DNA of 64,000 bases, from contig CM077600.1 in the NCBI GenBank assembly GCA_039654915.1, positions 29,075,992 through 29,139,991 on the forward strand. The letters are read 5' to 3'. The notes under the pieces are model-generated. The model was not told the DNA's origin and did no database searches. It worked only from the letters and a program-made list of their open reading frames with translations. Positions 20,702 through 37,889 of this stretch are shown here, piece by piece. The first letter of the stretch is position 1. The number at the start of each line of letters is the position of its first letter. This stretch comes from Aquilaria yunnanensis. Taxonomy: Eukaryota; Streptophyta; Magnoliopsida; Malvales; Thymelaeaceae. The position numbers were made by a program, and so were the translations under genes.

Positions 20702-21620
20702 TAGGGCTGTAAATGAACCGACCGAATACAGACAAGTCATTTTCATGTTCATTCGTTTAACTTAAATGAACATGAACACGAACACGAACAATAAACAAAT
20801 ATAACTTCTCTGTTCGTCTTTGTTCATTTATTAATAAACGAACACGAACACAAACAATTAAACCTGATGACTACCACCAATATAAATTGGAGCGAATCTA
20901 GTAATGGCCAACAGGGTAATAAGTGATACTGAGAGAGATTATGAGTTATGGCAATGAGGCTTAGCTTGATGCTACAGCAGATTCATGCTATGAAGAAAAT
21001 GACTAATTATGTTTAAGGAAACAAAAACAATATACTCCTTCCGTCCCAAATTCTTTGCACCATTCACGTTTTAGCAATTAATCTATGATTTTTTATTTTA
21101 GACATTTTAGCATATAAATGAAAAACCTTTATGTGTGAATGATAAATAAAGACCTATAGTTTCTAAATATATATTTTTTTAATTTTTTTCTAACAAACAA
21201 TAATATAAAAAAATTTAAGTCAAACTAGCAAAAAAAGTCAAATGGATCAAAGAAATCAGGACGGAGGGAGTATTAATTTGGGAAAAATTGGACTATAATC
21301 ATATGAGTGCAGTAGGTAGACACTAATAAAAATGCATGATTTAAAAAGCATATATAATAATAAATGTACAGTTAATGTATAAATAAAAAAATAAATCAAT
21401 ATAAATGAACAAATAAATGAATGAATATAAACGAATAATAACCGAACGGTTTATGAACATAAATGAACAAACAGGACCTTGTTCGTGTTCATTTATTCAA
21501 CTAATCGAACAGAAAAATATGTTCATGTTCATTCGTTTAACTAAATAAATGAACATAAACGAACTCTTACCAAACGGTTCACAAACGGTTCACTGAACGT
21601 TTTGTTCGTTTACACCTTTA
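20702..21620. mobile_element. hAT-like MITE rich in GAACACGAAC repeats
   Basis: The left end TAGGGCTGTAAATGAACCGA and the right end (complement) TAAAGGTGTAAACGAACAAA form the TIR. The flanks CTTGTACG (20694-20701) and CTTGTGTG (21621-21628) match at 6 of 8 positions, consistent with an 8-bp duplication. Both arms carry many GAACATGAACACGAAC-type repeats. A Stowaway element is inserted within it. Confidence 0.7.
21035..21270. mobile_element. Stowaway-type MITE (Tc1/mariner), nested in hAT element
   Basis: The ends CTCCTTCCGTCCC and GGACGGAGGGAG are the diagnostic Stowaway termini. They are flanked by the TA duplication (21033-21034 and 21271-21272). It is 236 bp with no ORF. Confidence 0.9.
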
Positions 21621-22021
21621 CTTGTGTGTTGTGGCGGTTTAATCCGTATGAACATTAAATTTGAATATGCACAGTGGTGATCATTGACGAAGGAAAAATG
21701 TTTCATGAAATGAGAGAGGAAAAACAAGAATCGAGATAAAAAAATCAAGATAAAGCTATAGGACTAAGAGAGTTAATCAAAAGATAAATAGTGGCAGGCT
21801 AAAATTTTATTTTAGAAGAAAGAAATAATATGAAAAAATTAATAATATAAGGCAAAGAATGTAATTTCAAAGAGAAAAAGTAGGGTTTAATGATTAATAA
21901 ATAAATAAATAAAAGGTCAGGACAAAAGAACAAATGTAAATATTTCAAGAATTAAAGGCTTAACCATTAATTTAATAAAAATAAATAAATGAAAACATTG
22001 ACTAAAATGAATCATCTTAAT

Positions 22022-22730
22022 GTAACGACTTACGTCCAGAACTGATCAACAGAATATTTGCCCACACCACACGAGCCATCATTTGTAAAAAGGATAAGCG
22101 CTAGGTGCTTATGTTCTGGAACTGGAGCCCATATATCCACATAAAGGCTTTGCACAATTCATCCATATAGGATATGGGGATGTTATAAACTCCTCTTTTC
22201 TATACCCAATGTCCTCATTGAGGTATCTCGAGTTACATGGTCCTCTGGACCAGTGACCTCTCTAATCAGATTACTTAATCTCATGCCAAGTAACTTCGTT
22301 AATCTAGCATCAGCCTGGTAGATGATACACATATACATCCACTATGCCACATTATTGCGGTTTCGGAACAGCTTTGATACTATCTATAATGACCCAAATC
22401 CAGAACCGATCAACGGAACACCTGTCCACACCATATGAGCTATTTTTTAGAAAAGGATAAGTATTAGATACTTTAGAATAGACTCTTAGTATAAGGAGAT
22501 TCACTCTCTCATACCAGCAAACTCAACCACATACCTTGAACCAAATCTGGCTCTGATACCATTTATAATGACTCAAGTCTAGAACTAATCAATGGAACAC
22601 CTGCCTATACCACATAGGATATCAATTGTAAAAAAGATAAGCGTTGGGTATTTATGTTCTGAAATTAGAGCCTATATATTCATATAAGACTTCCCACAAT
22701 TCAATCATGTGGCATATGAAGGTGTTACAC
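22022..22730. repeat. Three related copies of a TGTAACGAC...GTTACA repeat unit
   Basis: A unit of about 165 bp begins TGTAACGACTTACGTCCAG (22022). It recurs truncated at about 22389 (ATGACCCAAATCCAGAACCG) and again at about 22567, ending GGTGTTACA near 22730. The TG...CA ends with the inner TGTAAC/GTTACA inversion suggest degraded LTR or solo-LTR fragments, but this is not proven. 22190-22385 between copies is unique sequence. Confidence 0.5.
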
Positions 22731-22739
22731 TTGAACCAT

Positions 22740-24255
22740 ACAAAAAAGTAGACAACTCATAGTGACGAAAGTTTTGTTTTCAAAAATAATAATAATAAAC
22801 CAAGAAAAAAGGTTAAATGAAATATTATGGTTGATTAAAAAAAAAGAAACAAACCATGGTTACCAAGATTCTGTTTTAGAAGACAATAAAAAAATAGAGA
22901 TCACTAAAACAAATGAAAAGGTTTGGTGATGATCCACACAACGTAGTGGATATTTTTTTATAGTAAATTTTAATAATAAATAAAAAAATTCTCATCAATA
23001 AATTCATGAAAATCAATTAAAAAATTTATTTATTTCAAATTTGAGTTTGACTCTCTTTATTTTATATTTATATCATTAAAATGATTAGTTATGATCGAAA
23101 CATAATATTGTGAAACAAAACACATTATATGCTTTGAGACAATGCATATTTTTTTGTTAATGAAAAAACAATTCGCTAAAAATTTTCATCTTTTATTAAC
23201 ACAAACTTTAATTTTTAATATTAATGAAAAATTTGTCTAGAAAAATCTACTTTCAATTTTAACAATTATGGGCCAAATTATTTTATTAAACTATAGAACT
23301 TGAAGTAAATAATTGATACTAAAAAAATGTAATTCAAAAAATAATAATGAAAAATGACTGAAATACAATACCATGTTTAATATATGTTAATCAATTAACA
23401 GCCTAACCATTAACTTAATAAAGATAAAAAGAAAAGAAAGAAAAAGAAAAAACTAACTAAAGCCGAATCAACCAAAACCAAGCCAAAAGTAGACAAATTA
23501 TAATAATTAAAATTTCATTTTAGAAAAACAACAATGAAGAAAATTAATAAAAAAAAGTTATGATTAAAACAAAAAAAAATAAAAAACTTTAAGTATTAAT
23601 GATTTAACAATTAACTCAATAAAGATAAAAAATGGTTTAACTAAAAAATAAACTAATTATGACCACTAATGTCTTACTTCAGAATATAGTACATAAAATA
23701 ACAACAAAAAAAAATTTGAGGACCAAAAGAGCAAATAGAAGATTCAGTTAAACAGTTATAAAATTTGGGGACCAAGATGTATCACAGATGTGACTTAGAG
23801 CCTAAAATGGAAACTTTAGAAAGCTAGGGATTAAAGGCACATTTTAACCTAAATAAAATGTGAAACAGATTAAAACTAAGAAAATTATAACAAAGACCCT
23901 AAAAAAGGTGAGCACCTTGCAAAAAAAAAAAAAAAGGATCAGACTAAAAATAAAACATCACATAAAAAAAAGTAAAAAAAAAAAAACACAAAACTGTTCT
24001 TTGATAGTAATTACTGTCGATGAATAGTGGAATCTCCTCCTTATTTATAATATAATATAATATGGCACACAAAAATGACTTCTCACAATCTTGAAATCGT
24101 CATTTCATGATTTATTGTGCAGAGTGGATTGAGTAGTGTTACAAAGAAGCCGAGGGTAGCAATTGTTTCGATTTTTGGAGATGATGGCAGAGAGGTTATG
24201 AAGTCAATGATGAAGAGTAGCAGAAGGGATTGAATTGCAACTTGGCAATATCTAT
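22740..24255. other. AT-rich spacer
   Basis: Very AT-rich, with repeated AATAAAAA/TTAACTTAATAAAGATAAA segments (for example 21960, 23405 and 23610) suggesting old local duplications. I see no ORF, RNA gene or clear terminal repeats. Confidence 0.5.
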
Positions 24256-24553
24256 TAATTCATTTCAACTCAAGTTAATTAACTTATTTTTATTTTTATA
24301 ATTTTTTTATCTGAAACCAATTTTATTTAAAAACAAATGTTATGTAGATACAATAATCTATTTAAAAGTAAATTTTTAGGATGTTAAATTTTTATGAATT
24401 TTTTTTAATGCCTTAAACTAAAAAAATTTATAAAAAATTTAGTATGATTTCAAAAATTAATGAATTATTGCAATTATTAATTAAAATTAGTTACAGATAA
24501 AAAAAATTTAAAGATAAAAATAAATCAATTGTTAAGTTAAAAAGAACTGGGTG
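24256..24553. mobile_element. MITE, family M copy 2
   Basis: Left AATTCATTTCAACTCAAG, right complement of CTTAAC/AAAAAGAACTG. The inner arm motif AACTTATTTTTATTTTTAT is shared with the other copies. It is the most degraded ends-wise. Confidence 0.5.
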
Positions 24554-25156
24554 TTATAACATGTACTAAAATCTAATAGTACAATTCGGGTTGCCTTTAT
24601 ATACGTTGCAATAACTTTAAAGCATTCCAACAGTTTTCGAGACGCTGCATTTACACCTCCTCATCGTTTCTGGCCTCTAGGCTTAGAGCTGGAATTTCTC
24701 CATGAACTAATTCATAAGCTGCTTCTTAAGCTTAAAAGCAAGCGAAGCAGGATACAGTACATTCAATTGTAAAGCAACCCGATTCTCTCTGCATAAGAAA
24801 AATGTGACTTCGCATTCTTCTTCTGAAGAGAAGACGAATTAATGTTGCGAAGAAGGCAAAGATTGCGGCAGCCAGTTTTCAGAAATGGTAATGACAGACG
24901 ACCAACAACAAAGGGACAAATGATACTACTACCAAGTACTAAGTATATCACTATGCCTGGTTAAACTCAGTAGTACATATTGATGTCACTTGTTATACAA
25001 TATACATACGTTATACACATGTATAATCAGTCCCTCATACTTTTTGTCACACCACATGAGATGCTACACGTACTTCGTACAAGGGACATGCATCATGGAT
25101 AGTGTGCAACGCGTCAACATCGTCACCGTCAGTTACAGAAATTTACTTTCACAGTA

Positions 25157-30121
<4,965 letters not shown>

Positions 30122-31347
30122 TGCTGGGTTTCTTGGCTCAAACAGAAAAGACTTAAAGAATTTTAGTTTGCTCGGAATTTGGTCTTAGTTTTCGTATTTA
30201 TCTGGGATTTATTTTTCTGTTTTATTATAATTTGGGTTTAACCTATAAAAAGGTATATTATGTTATGATTTTAGTATGAGAAAAAAACCAATTATTATAA
30301 ATAGACAACATATGAGAATTTCAAAAAGGGAGGAGAGGTCTGGAGGTCGGAGCAAACTAAGACGAGATGTCTTTTTTTATTATCATATTTTGTAATTGTG
30401 CGAGAGTAAGATTTTGGGGCTATAAGTAGTGAGAATCCATATGCCAACATGAGTATTAAGGGCATGCATTTACTATAATTTTTATATTTTGTTTGAGTAG
30501 ATTTCTCTTATCTGTTAATATAGGTTAGTTAAAAGTCAAACCATGTTAAATTTACGTGTGCCTAATTATTGATGTTTATTTTCTATTGCACGTGATGAAT
30601 GATTGAGGAATTTTTTTTTTCTAACAAGTGGTATCAAAGCTTGTAGTTTGGTCTTGACATAGTGGAGCTTATGGTGCATTTTTGACATGGTGGAGCTTGT
30701 GTCCGTGCGTGTTGATGTTCATGATGTTGTTATTCAGAGTTAAGTGCATGTTCTTCGCACTCGTTTGTGTTCATTGCTATGTTTGTGTTTTGGCAAAGTT
30801 TATGGTGTTCGTGTTTCTGATTATGATTGTGATAATGTGTTCGTGATATTCATGTTCATGGTAAAAATTTTGAACCAATGTGGAGATTGTTGGATTTATT
30901 AGTTCAAATTAAAAAAAGTTTAAAAATTTTAATTTATTTAGGATTTTGCCTTAGTTTTCTTATTTGTTTGAGATTTAGTTTTCCTATTTTATTGTGGTTT
31001 GGGTTTGTACTTAGCTAATAAAAAAACATGTTGTACTAGGGCTTGAGTATGGGAAAAAAGTCAATTGTTGTGAATAAACAATATATAAGAGTTTCAAAAT
31101 GGAGAAAAAGTCTAGAAGCCGGAAAGGGCTAAGAATATAAACTTTTTATGATTCATATATTTTGTAACTGTGTGAGAGCAAGATCGTAGAGTATACCTTT
31201 ACTGCAACCTTTATATTTTGTTTGAGTGAATTTCTTCCATCTGTAGATGTAGACTAATTAAAAGTCAAACAATATTAAATTTGTATATGCCTAATTAATG
31301 ATGTTTATTTTTCACTGTACGTATAGTACGGATGCCTTTCACAACAG
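30122..31347 (+). mobile_element. Miniature LTR retrotransposon (TRIM-like or internally deleted Copia)
   Basis: Two diverged direct repeats of about 460-505 bp (about 30122-30626 and 30888-31347) flank about 260 bp. They align at TGCTGGGTTTCTTGGCTC and TGTTGGATTTATTAGTTC, and through the shared TTTATATTTTGTTTGAGT and CCTAATTA(A/T)TGATGTTTATTT blocks. TGGTATCAAAGC at 30629-30640 follows the first repeat and matches the initiator-Met tRNA primer site except for one base. GTGGAGATTG precedes the second repeat, as in Copia polypurine tracts. It has no coding capacity. GTATAGTA lies outside both ends, but no clean 5-bp duplication was found. Confidence 0.6.
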
Positions 31348-31709
31348 TCACTGCTCCTAAAACAGTAGAAACATGAAGAGTTGTAAGAATTCACGGGTGC
31401 ATCGTGCTGATGGTCTCATTTTGTGAGGATCTCATCTCTGTAGATCAGTTGGTGGATTTCCTTCTATTTCAATTAGGTTTTGGGCTGCTTGCAGACCAGA
31501 GAGCACTTAAATTAAAAAAGTATATCCTGCCCGCTGCTTTGTCCCCTATATACAACGTAACTAGTCTATCCAAGAAGGTTTTGGAATTACAATTCCTAGA
31601 AATTTGAATGTGAACCCCGTTTAGCTGCTTTATGACAAGACAGGATCAACAATTAATTGTAACTTGTTTTGTCATGTTATTTTCATTCGGACCGGATCAC
31701 AACTTCTTT

Positions 31710-32918
31710 GGGAAAATTACAAAAATTCCTAAGATTTGCCCAAACTTCAGGTTTTGCCCCCTGTATTTCAAATGCCTACCTTTTACCCATCCCCTGTTTT
31801 AAACATATACACTTTCCCCCAACCAACTTAACTCCGTAATTCTCTGTTATGAGAGAAAAGAAAAAACAACTGATTTTGCCCTGCCAACCTTATTTCTTAT
31901 AAAATTTGAATCTAACAAAAAACCCCTATTTTCTCCCTCTTTCATCCGGGATGAACCCGACGCGTTTTCGTCTTCTATCGCCACCAAGTACTTCGATTCC
32001 GGCCAAGCCCAACATCTGTCCTTGCCGATGAGCCCGTTTCACCGATTATCCATTGCGCCTATCTTTGCCGCCGAGCCCATCGCTGTTGATTCTCTATCAC
32101 GAACGGTTGTTTCTACTTTCTCATCTAATCACGAATGACCAGAATCACAAACGCTTGAATCGCGAACCGTCCGAATCGCGAATGCTTTGGAATCACCACC
32201 GTCCGTCGCTCAATCTCCAGTCCCTCTTGAATCATAGGCGGCTTGCCTGAGGAATGGATTGGACTCGTTCCCTCCCTCCCTCCCTATTCTATTCTCCCCC
32301 ATCTCAATCGCCTTAAGCACCACAATCGCTTCCATCTCCTCGGCTTCTTGATTCCTCGACGGCTCCTATCCTTGTGTCCGGATGAGTTGACAGCGGCACT
32401 TGGATGACGAATCGGACTCGCCCATCTTCTCTTCAATTATCGAATAAAACCGACTGACGATGATGCTGGGCAACAATCAGGCGATTTGCCAGTTTTAGAG
32501 TCGAGGAGGATCGAGCGACGATGCTTGGCCGAGGAAGAGTAGGGAGGATGCATTCTTCCTCTACCGCGAATCGAAAGAGGCGATTCGTCACCGTGCGGGT
32601 CGATTCGTTCTTCCTCTCCCGTAAACCGAAAAAGTCGACAGCGGCACTTGGACAACGATGATGGCACTAAGATGATGAGGATGGAGGAGATAGTCGCCGG
32701 AATCGGAAGCGATTAATTGGTTTGATTTGAATGGATTTTAGTGGTTAAGGGTAAAAAGCTAAATTAAGAAGTTTAGGAGGGCAAAATCCATTAGTTTCCT
32801 CTTTTTTTGTTAACGGTAAATGACAGAATTAATTTGGTATGACGTAACTGTAGATATTTCAAATGGGGGGACAACACTTGAGGTTTGGCCAAACCTCAGG
32901 GGTTTTGTAATTTTCCCC
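31710..32918. mobile_element. Mutator-like TIR element, family U copy 2, with 9-bp target duplication
   Basis: The ends GGGAAAATTACAAAAATTCC and its inverted partner GGGGTTTTGTAATTTTCCCC extend into about 100-bp inverted arms. The flanks AACTTCTTT (31701-31709) and AACTTGTTT (32919-32927) match at 8 of 9, the duplication length of Mutator-like elements. The core (31940-32700) is GC-rich and resembles coding exons (many TCGCC/CCGATT blocks) but has no long ORF, and no transposase is present. It could be a gene-fragment carrier. Confidence 0.7.
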
Positions 32919-32927
32919 AACTTGTTT

Positions 32928-35245
32928 ACCATGCCCACATATTCTCCTATTCTATTTAACTAGCTTAAATACCTGGCGTTGCCACGGGATTTATAAAGTC
33001 AAAAACATGAATAAAAGTTATAGTAATTGTCTTATTTTAAAAAAAAACTGTAAGTAATAACATGAACCATAAGAATGTTATATTTTGAATTCAACATTTT
33101 TAAAGTACAAAAAAAACTTAGAAAGTACACGTACTAAGATAGTGGGATAAGGTTATTATCCCGTCAACTTGTCTAAATAGTATAAATTATTATAATTGAC
33201 ATGAATCTTTTGAAAAAAAATTATCAATGGGTTTTTGTTTTTATATCATTAGTAAAGATATCCAGTAATCTAGATTAAAAAAACAATCAATACAAACTTA
33301 TATTATACATTCGATAAATTTTGCAATATTATGCTATCAAATTCACTAAAATATTTTTATCATAATAAACATAATAAGTGAGCCTAAATTTAAATAGAAC
33401 CCAATTAACCCATTTAAACTTGTCTTGAAATGAGAAAATAACTTGGCTTGTGATGATACAAATATAAAAAATAACTTAGTCCAACTGAAGAAAATTCAAT
33501 TGACCTAAATCTTCTTGAATAAAAATATGATAACTTTAATTTTATCATAATAATGAGTTCATGTACAAATATAAATTGAACTTGGCTTACCTATAATCAT
33601 ACAAATATTCTCTGCCATCTGTGCAAGATTAGGTAATTTCTATGAGCACAATCGCTACATAGTAGTAAGTAGGGAATGCATGTATTTATCCCATTAACCT
33701 ACCTATAATATATAAATCAGATTAATCTAAACTGTTTGAAGAAGTTTTGCCAATTAATTTTTTCCTGCATTCATGTAATTTAGCACAATTAACAACAAAA
33801 AATCCATAAAAACTTATATTCTATATAAGAACTAATACAATATACTCTAACATACTATATGAAATTCAATAAAAGGTTTTCGTCCATTGAATATACTATA
33901 ATATATTATTACGATATACTTTTGGTCAGTCAAATTATACTGACTTGGGAATTTTCATTGTTATACTATTACTATGAGAGAAATAGATTTTAGCAATCAG
34001 TTATTTGATGGCTAAGCGATGACTAATTTATTTTTCCTTGCATGATTTATCTCTCAATTTTTCTATTGTTCCTGTTTCTTATTTATTTTGGTACTTTTCT
34101 TGTACATCTGGTTTTTCTTTGTTTTTCTTTTCTTTTTATTTTTCTTACACGATTTTTTTTCTTTTTTTTATCTTTGCCTCATTTTTATTGGTTTCTCGTA
34201 TGAGCCTTGTTTTGTTCTGTTTCATATCAGTATTTTTTTCTTTGATCTTTGTCTCTGTTTTCCATCAGCTACAACTGAAGCTGTTTCAGCAAATGACAAT
34301 TGTTCCTAAAAAATCACACATTTTGTGCAATTTGTATACGAATAAATAGAAAATAATTATTTTACTTTGAAATGAAATTGTGTTCATAATCAACGAAAGA
34401 AAATAAGAGATGAAATTGTGTTCATAATCAACAAAAGAAAGTAAGAGTTTTGTACTGCTATTGTGTCCATTTGTATGAAAACTTGATTTCTATTACTCCT
34501 TAATTTTGCCTGTCATTTGGCTTTTGTGTAATATTAATATACATTATTTTCTGCACTATCTCTTCCTTAGTTTTGGTTAAATTCTAAATGGACATTTACT
34601 TAATTGTGCATTAAATCCTTTTTAATTGCTAAAAACAAATTTGGCAACAATTTGAAGGTCTAACCATTTTCAAACTTGGTGATTGGATATTTCCTTATTA
34701 AATTCAAAAGTTCTCATAAAAACAACTATTCAATGTAAATTATCAAATTTTAAAAGCAAATATTTTTTTCTTTGATCTCAATTTGAAACCTTGACTAATA
34801 GAATGTTTGAGTTTCCTTAATTATCATTTGTTATTCAAGGAGAGTGAATAATGGTAATTTAAAAGTTGAAAAATTTTACTTTTAAAAGTTTAAAACCTTT
34901 ACATTTTGTAATTACATGTTTCAATCATGTTTAGACACATGTTAATTAGTGGTGTAATTAATATGAAAATTCTTTTATTTTTTTCTATAATATCAACATT
35001 CCTAATTAAACATTTTTCTTTGATTCATTCCAAATTGGTTTGTGCAAAAAATTAGATTCCTAATTTATATAAAATGCATTTGTTAATATTGCGGCTAAAC
35101 AATTTGTTTCATTAAAAATACTTAATGGTTGTCACTTGTCTAGAGGGCATTTTAGGATTTTCCTTTCAAAATTTTTCGTACTATCTTTGTTGGAAAAAAA
35201 ATGCCACATGTCATTTTCTCATAATCTAAATTAAGGAAAAGACTA

Positions 35246-35249
<4 letters not shown>
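32928..35249. other. AT-rich gene-free spacer
   Basis: The small hydrophobic open frames at 34038-34349 are T-rich sequence, not genes. 34370-34440 holds a short direct repeat (GAAATTGTGTTCATAATCAAC twice). Nothing else could be supported. Confidence 0.5.

Positions 35250-35307
<58 letters not shown>
35250..35307. repeat. (AC)n microsatellite
   Basis: About 28 uninterrupted AC units. Confidence 0.95.
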
Positions 35308-35311
<4 letters not shown>

Positions 35312-35789
35312 ATTAGATTATGACTAATTATTCGGTGTGTAACTCAAAATTTATTTACATTTTGGGAAGATAGATTGAATTCTTATTACAAAAAAACTTT
35401 GTAACTCAGCCAGTGTACTAAAAATTCGAGAGTTATTTCTTAATTATGACCAATTATTTGGTGACCAACTTTGATAATATTTTAGTTAGATTATTCCTTT
35501 CATCCATCATGATTAACATTGAATTATATATTTGTGCATAATAGAATTCACCATGATCAAAGTACTGCATTTTTTTAGCATAAGTAGCTATGTATTTGAA
35601 CTCAATATAATTGCCATAAAAAAAATAATGGTAAAATTTTATATTATGCACATATATTTGATGGGTCTATAAACCATTAAGCATAATTGTATTAAGCAAA
35701 GTAGATACAATTGCTAGCTGTGAATTATTCTATGTCTAAAAGACATTTATTTATCTTTCTAAATAATATAAAAACTTGCAAGTAAGTCA

Positions 35790-36595
35790 TCACTTAGTAT
35801 CAAATTCAAAGGTAGCAGCATGTGTAGCACTATCTTCTTTGCCCACCTCAAGCGCTAACTTTGAGTCCTCTTCATCTACTCCTTTAAAATTGAGACCTAA
35901 CTTGAAGGGATTAAAATATTCAAACATATTCTTCATGGCATGTTTTTCACCTATAGAGCCATTAGGAAAATCCCGAACACAAAAGACAGTCCTCCTTTTA
36001 CACTGAGGTCTTGATGCATCTATAATCATTGTCTCCATCACTTCATCCTCAGATGCTTCGTCTATATCTTCCATTCTTGAACTTTTCTTTGATTTGCCTG
36101 CCAAATTAACAATCTGTTGAAAAATAGGTAGTGAATATTAAAATAAGAACAATTCGGTCAAATTTTAAAATTTAAAATTTCATGTACCTTTTGAATAAGA
36201 AAATTGTTTTTTTCCTTTTAGAATTGGCATTCGATCTCCATGAACTTCAATTGCTCTTACAATCTCGTATTTTCGTTTACCATCTAAACAAGCCAATATT
36301 TCACATGCACGCGTGCACTAAAATTTAAGTCAATAATTTTAAATTTATAACATCCTTTCAAACCTTTGATTGCTTGATAGTTAGCACATTGTCGACTCTT
36401 GTATCTAGATGTTCATGGCTCTCCATGATATATTTGCTTGATGTGATTTTTGTTCTCATCCTTCACTTGAATCTCGATGAATGTTAAAAATGTACGTGAC
36501 CACATATTCTCTATCATAAAGACAACTCCAGGGAGTTTGAAATATTTGAGGATCCTTTTTAGCAAGCAGACATAGCAAGCTTGACTAAGATCCAT
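35790..36595 (-). pseudogene. Unrecognised gene fragment, possibly three exons
   Basis: Three minus-strand coding-like blocks are visible: 36595-36413 (MDLSQACYVCLL onward), about 36300-36190 (LACLDGKRKYEIVRAIEVHG), and 36104-35790, which follows a plausible acceptor TTTGGCAG. The last begins with a basic KSKKSSR patch and an acidic stretch, contains CKRRTV and VRDFPNGS, and ends TFEFDTK. The RDFP piece faintly recalls SUVH-type histone methyltransferases, but the similarity is too short to name a family. The blocks are small and no full-length frame can be built, so a decayed or captured gene is most likely. Confidence 0.35.
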
Positions 36596-36945
36596 TCTGA
36601 GAGTGGAAAAGAAGCACTCAAGGTTTGCTTGAAAAATCGTGTACCATCATTACTTTATATAGGCAATTGTATTCATGAAATGTATAGTAAGTAAATAACC
36701 ATTTGAATTTTTGCATTTTGTTTACTTTTAAAGCGTAAATTACTATCCATTTTTATGTGATTGACCGAAATTAATAACTGTAAATTACTAATTGACCGAA
36801 ATTACTAATTTCCAATTACTGTCCATTTTTATGTCATTGACCGAAATTTCTGTATTTTGTTAATTTTTAAAGCGTAAATTAATGTACAGCGTAAATTACT
36901 TTAGCTATATACAATATTACAATTGCCAATTACTGATTAATCGAG

Positions 36946-37080
36946 CCGATTAAACAGAATAATTGTACTTTAATTGCCATTAATTGCCATTATTAATTTT
37001 CGTCACTCACAATTGCCATTATTAATTATAATTGTACTTCAATTGCCATTAATTGTACTTCAATTATTCTGTTCAATCGG
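36946..37080. repeat. Inverted repeat (foldback)
   Basis: CCGATTAAACAGAATAATTG (36946-36965) is complementary to CAATTATTCTGTTCAATCGG (37061-37080) except for one base. The loop holds tandem AATTGCCATTAATTG-like repeats. It may be the core of a small foldback MITE. Confidence 0.6.
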
Positions 37081-37461
37081 CATTTCGGCGTTCAAAAAAT
37101 ACTAAGTGAAAAAATACTAAGTTTTCGGCACTCTTTACTTAATTGTCATTATTAATTTTTGCAATAAAGTCAAGTTGCCATTTTTAATTCTTATGGGTAA
37201 AATTGGCATTTTAATTTTCACACTCACAATTGCTACTATAAATCATTAATAAAATTACCACATGGCAGCCAGCCATAGACGTGAGAGTGGAAAAGACACA
37301 ATCCTCCCTAAAAATGTACTGCTTTATATATATATAATTAGATGTATGTAAACCCGCAAGTGGGACTACTTACCCTTTTCCACTCTACTTGCTTAAACTA
37401 TTGCTAGCTAATTATTATGGTATTAGCTTTTTTTTCCTTTTTCATTTTTGGTGGTTTTAGT

Positions 37462-37889
37462 TAGGGGTGAGTAAAATTTTGGATATATCCGAAGTAACTG
37501 GATAATAAAAAAATTTACTTTTTAGTTATTGATTTTAGAAATAATTTTGGTTTTCTGTTATAACTGAAAACCGATATAGATATTTGGTTCGGTTTTCGGT
37601 TTGTCCCAATTAAAATTCGGTCAACTGAAATAATTGAATTTTTATTTTATTAGTATTTATGTTTGAGATTTGGAAATAATTACGTGTGTGATAGATGTTT
37701 GTTATGTGTATGTATGTGATATTTGGAATTTGAATGAATTATAGATACTTGTAATGTGATTAAAATGTGTGTTTAGATTGAAATATGTAATAGATGTTTG
37801 AAGTTTGAAATGTGTATAAGACTGAAAATAGAATAAATTTAGTTATTCGGTTTCGGTTAAAACTAAAAAAAATAGAATAACCACCCTTA
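37462..37889. mobile_element. hAT-like MITE
   Basis: Left TAGGGGTGAGTAAAATTTTG. The right end is the complement of TAAGGGTGGTTATTCTATT. The interior has CGGTTTTCGGTT-type repeats, as in plant hAT MITEs. The 8-bp flanks agree only in part. Confidence 0.45.

Noticed and set aside
34038..34349. Hydrophobic 103-residue open frame (possible membrane protein)
   Set aside because: Produced by T-rich low-complexity DNA. No start context, homology or splice structure.
35250..35307. Repeat array with regular spacing, considered as CRISPR-like
   Set aside because: It is a simple AC microsatellite in a plant genome.
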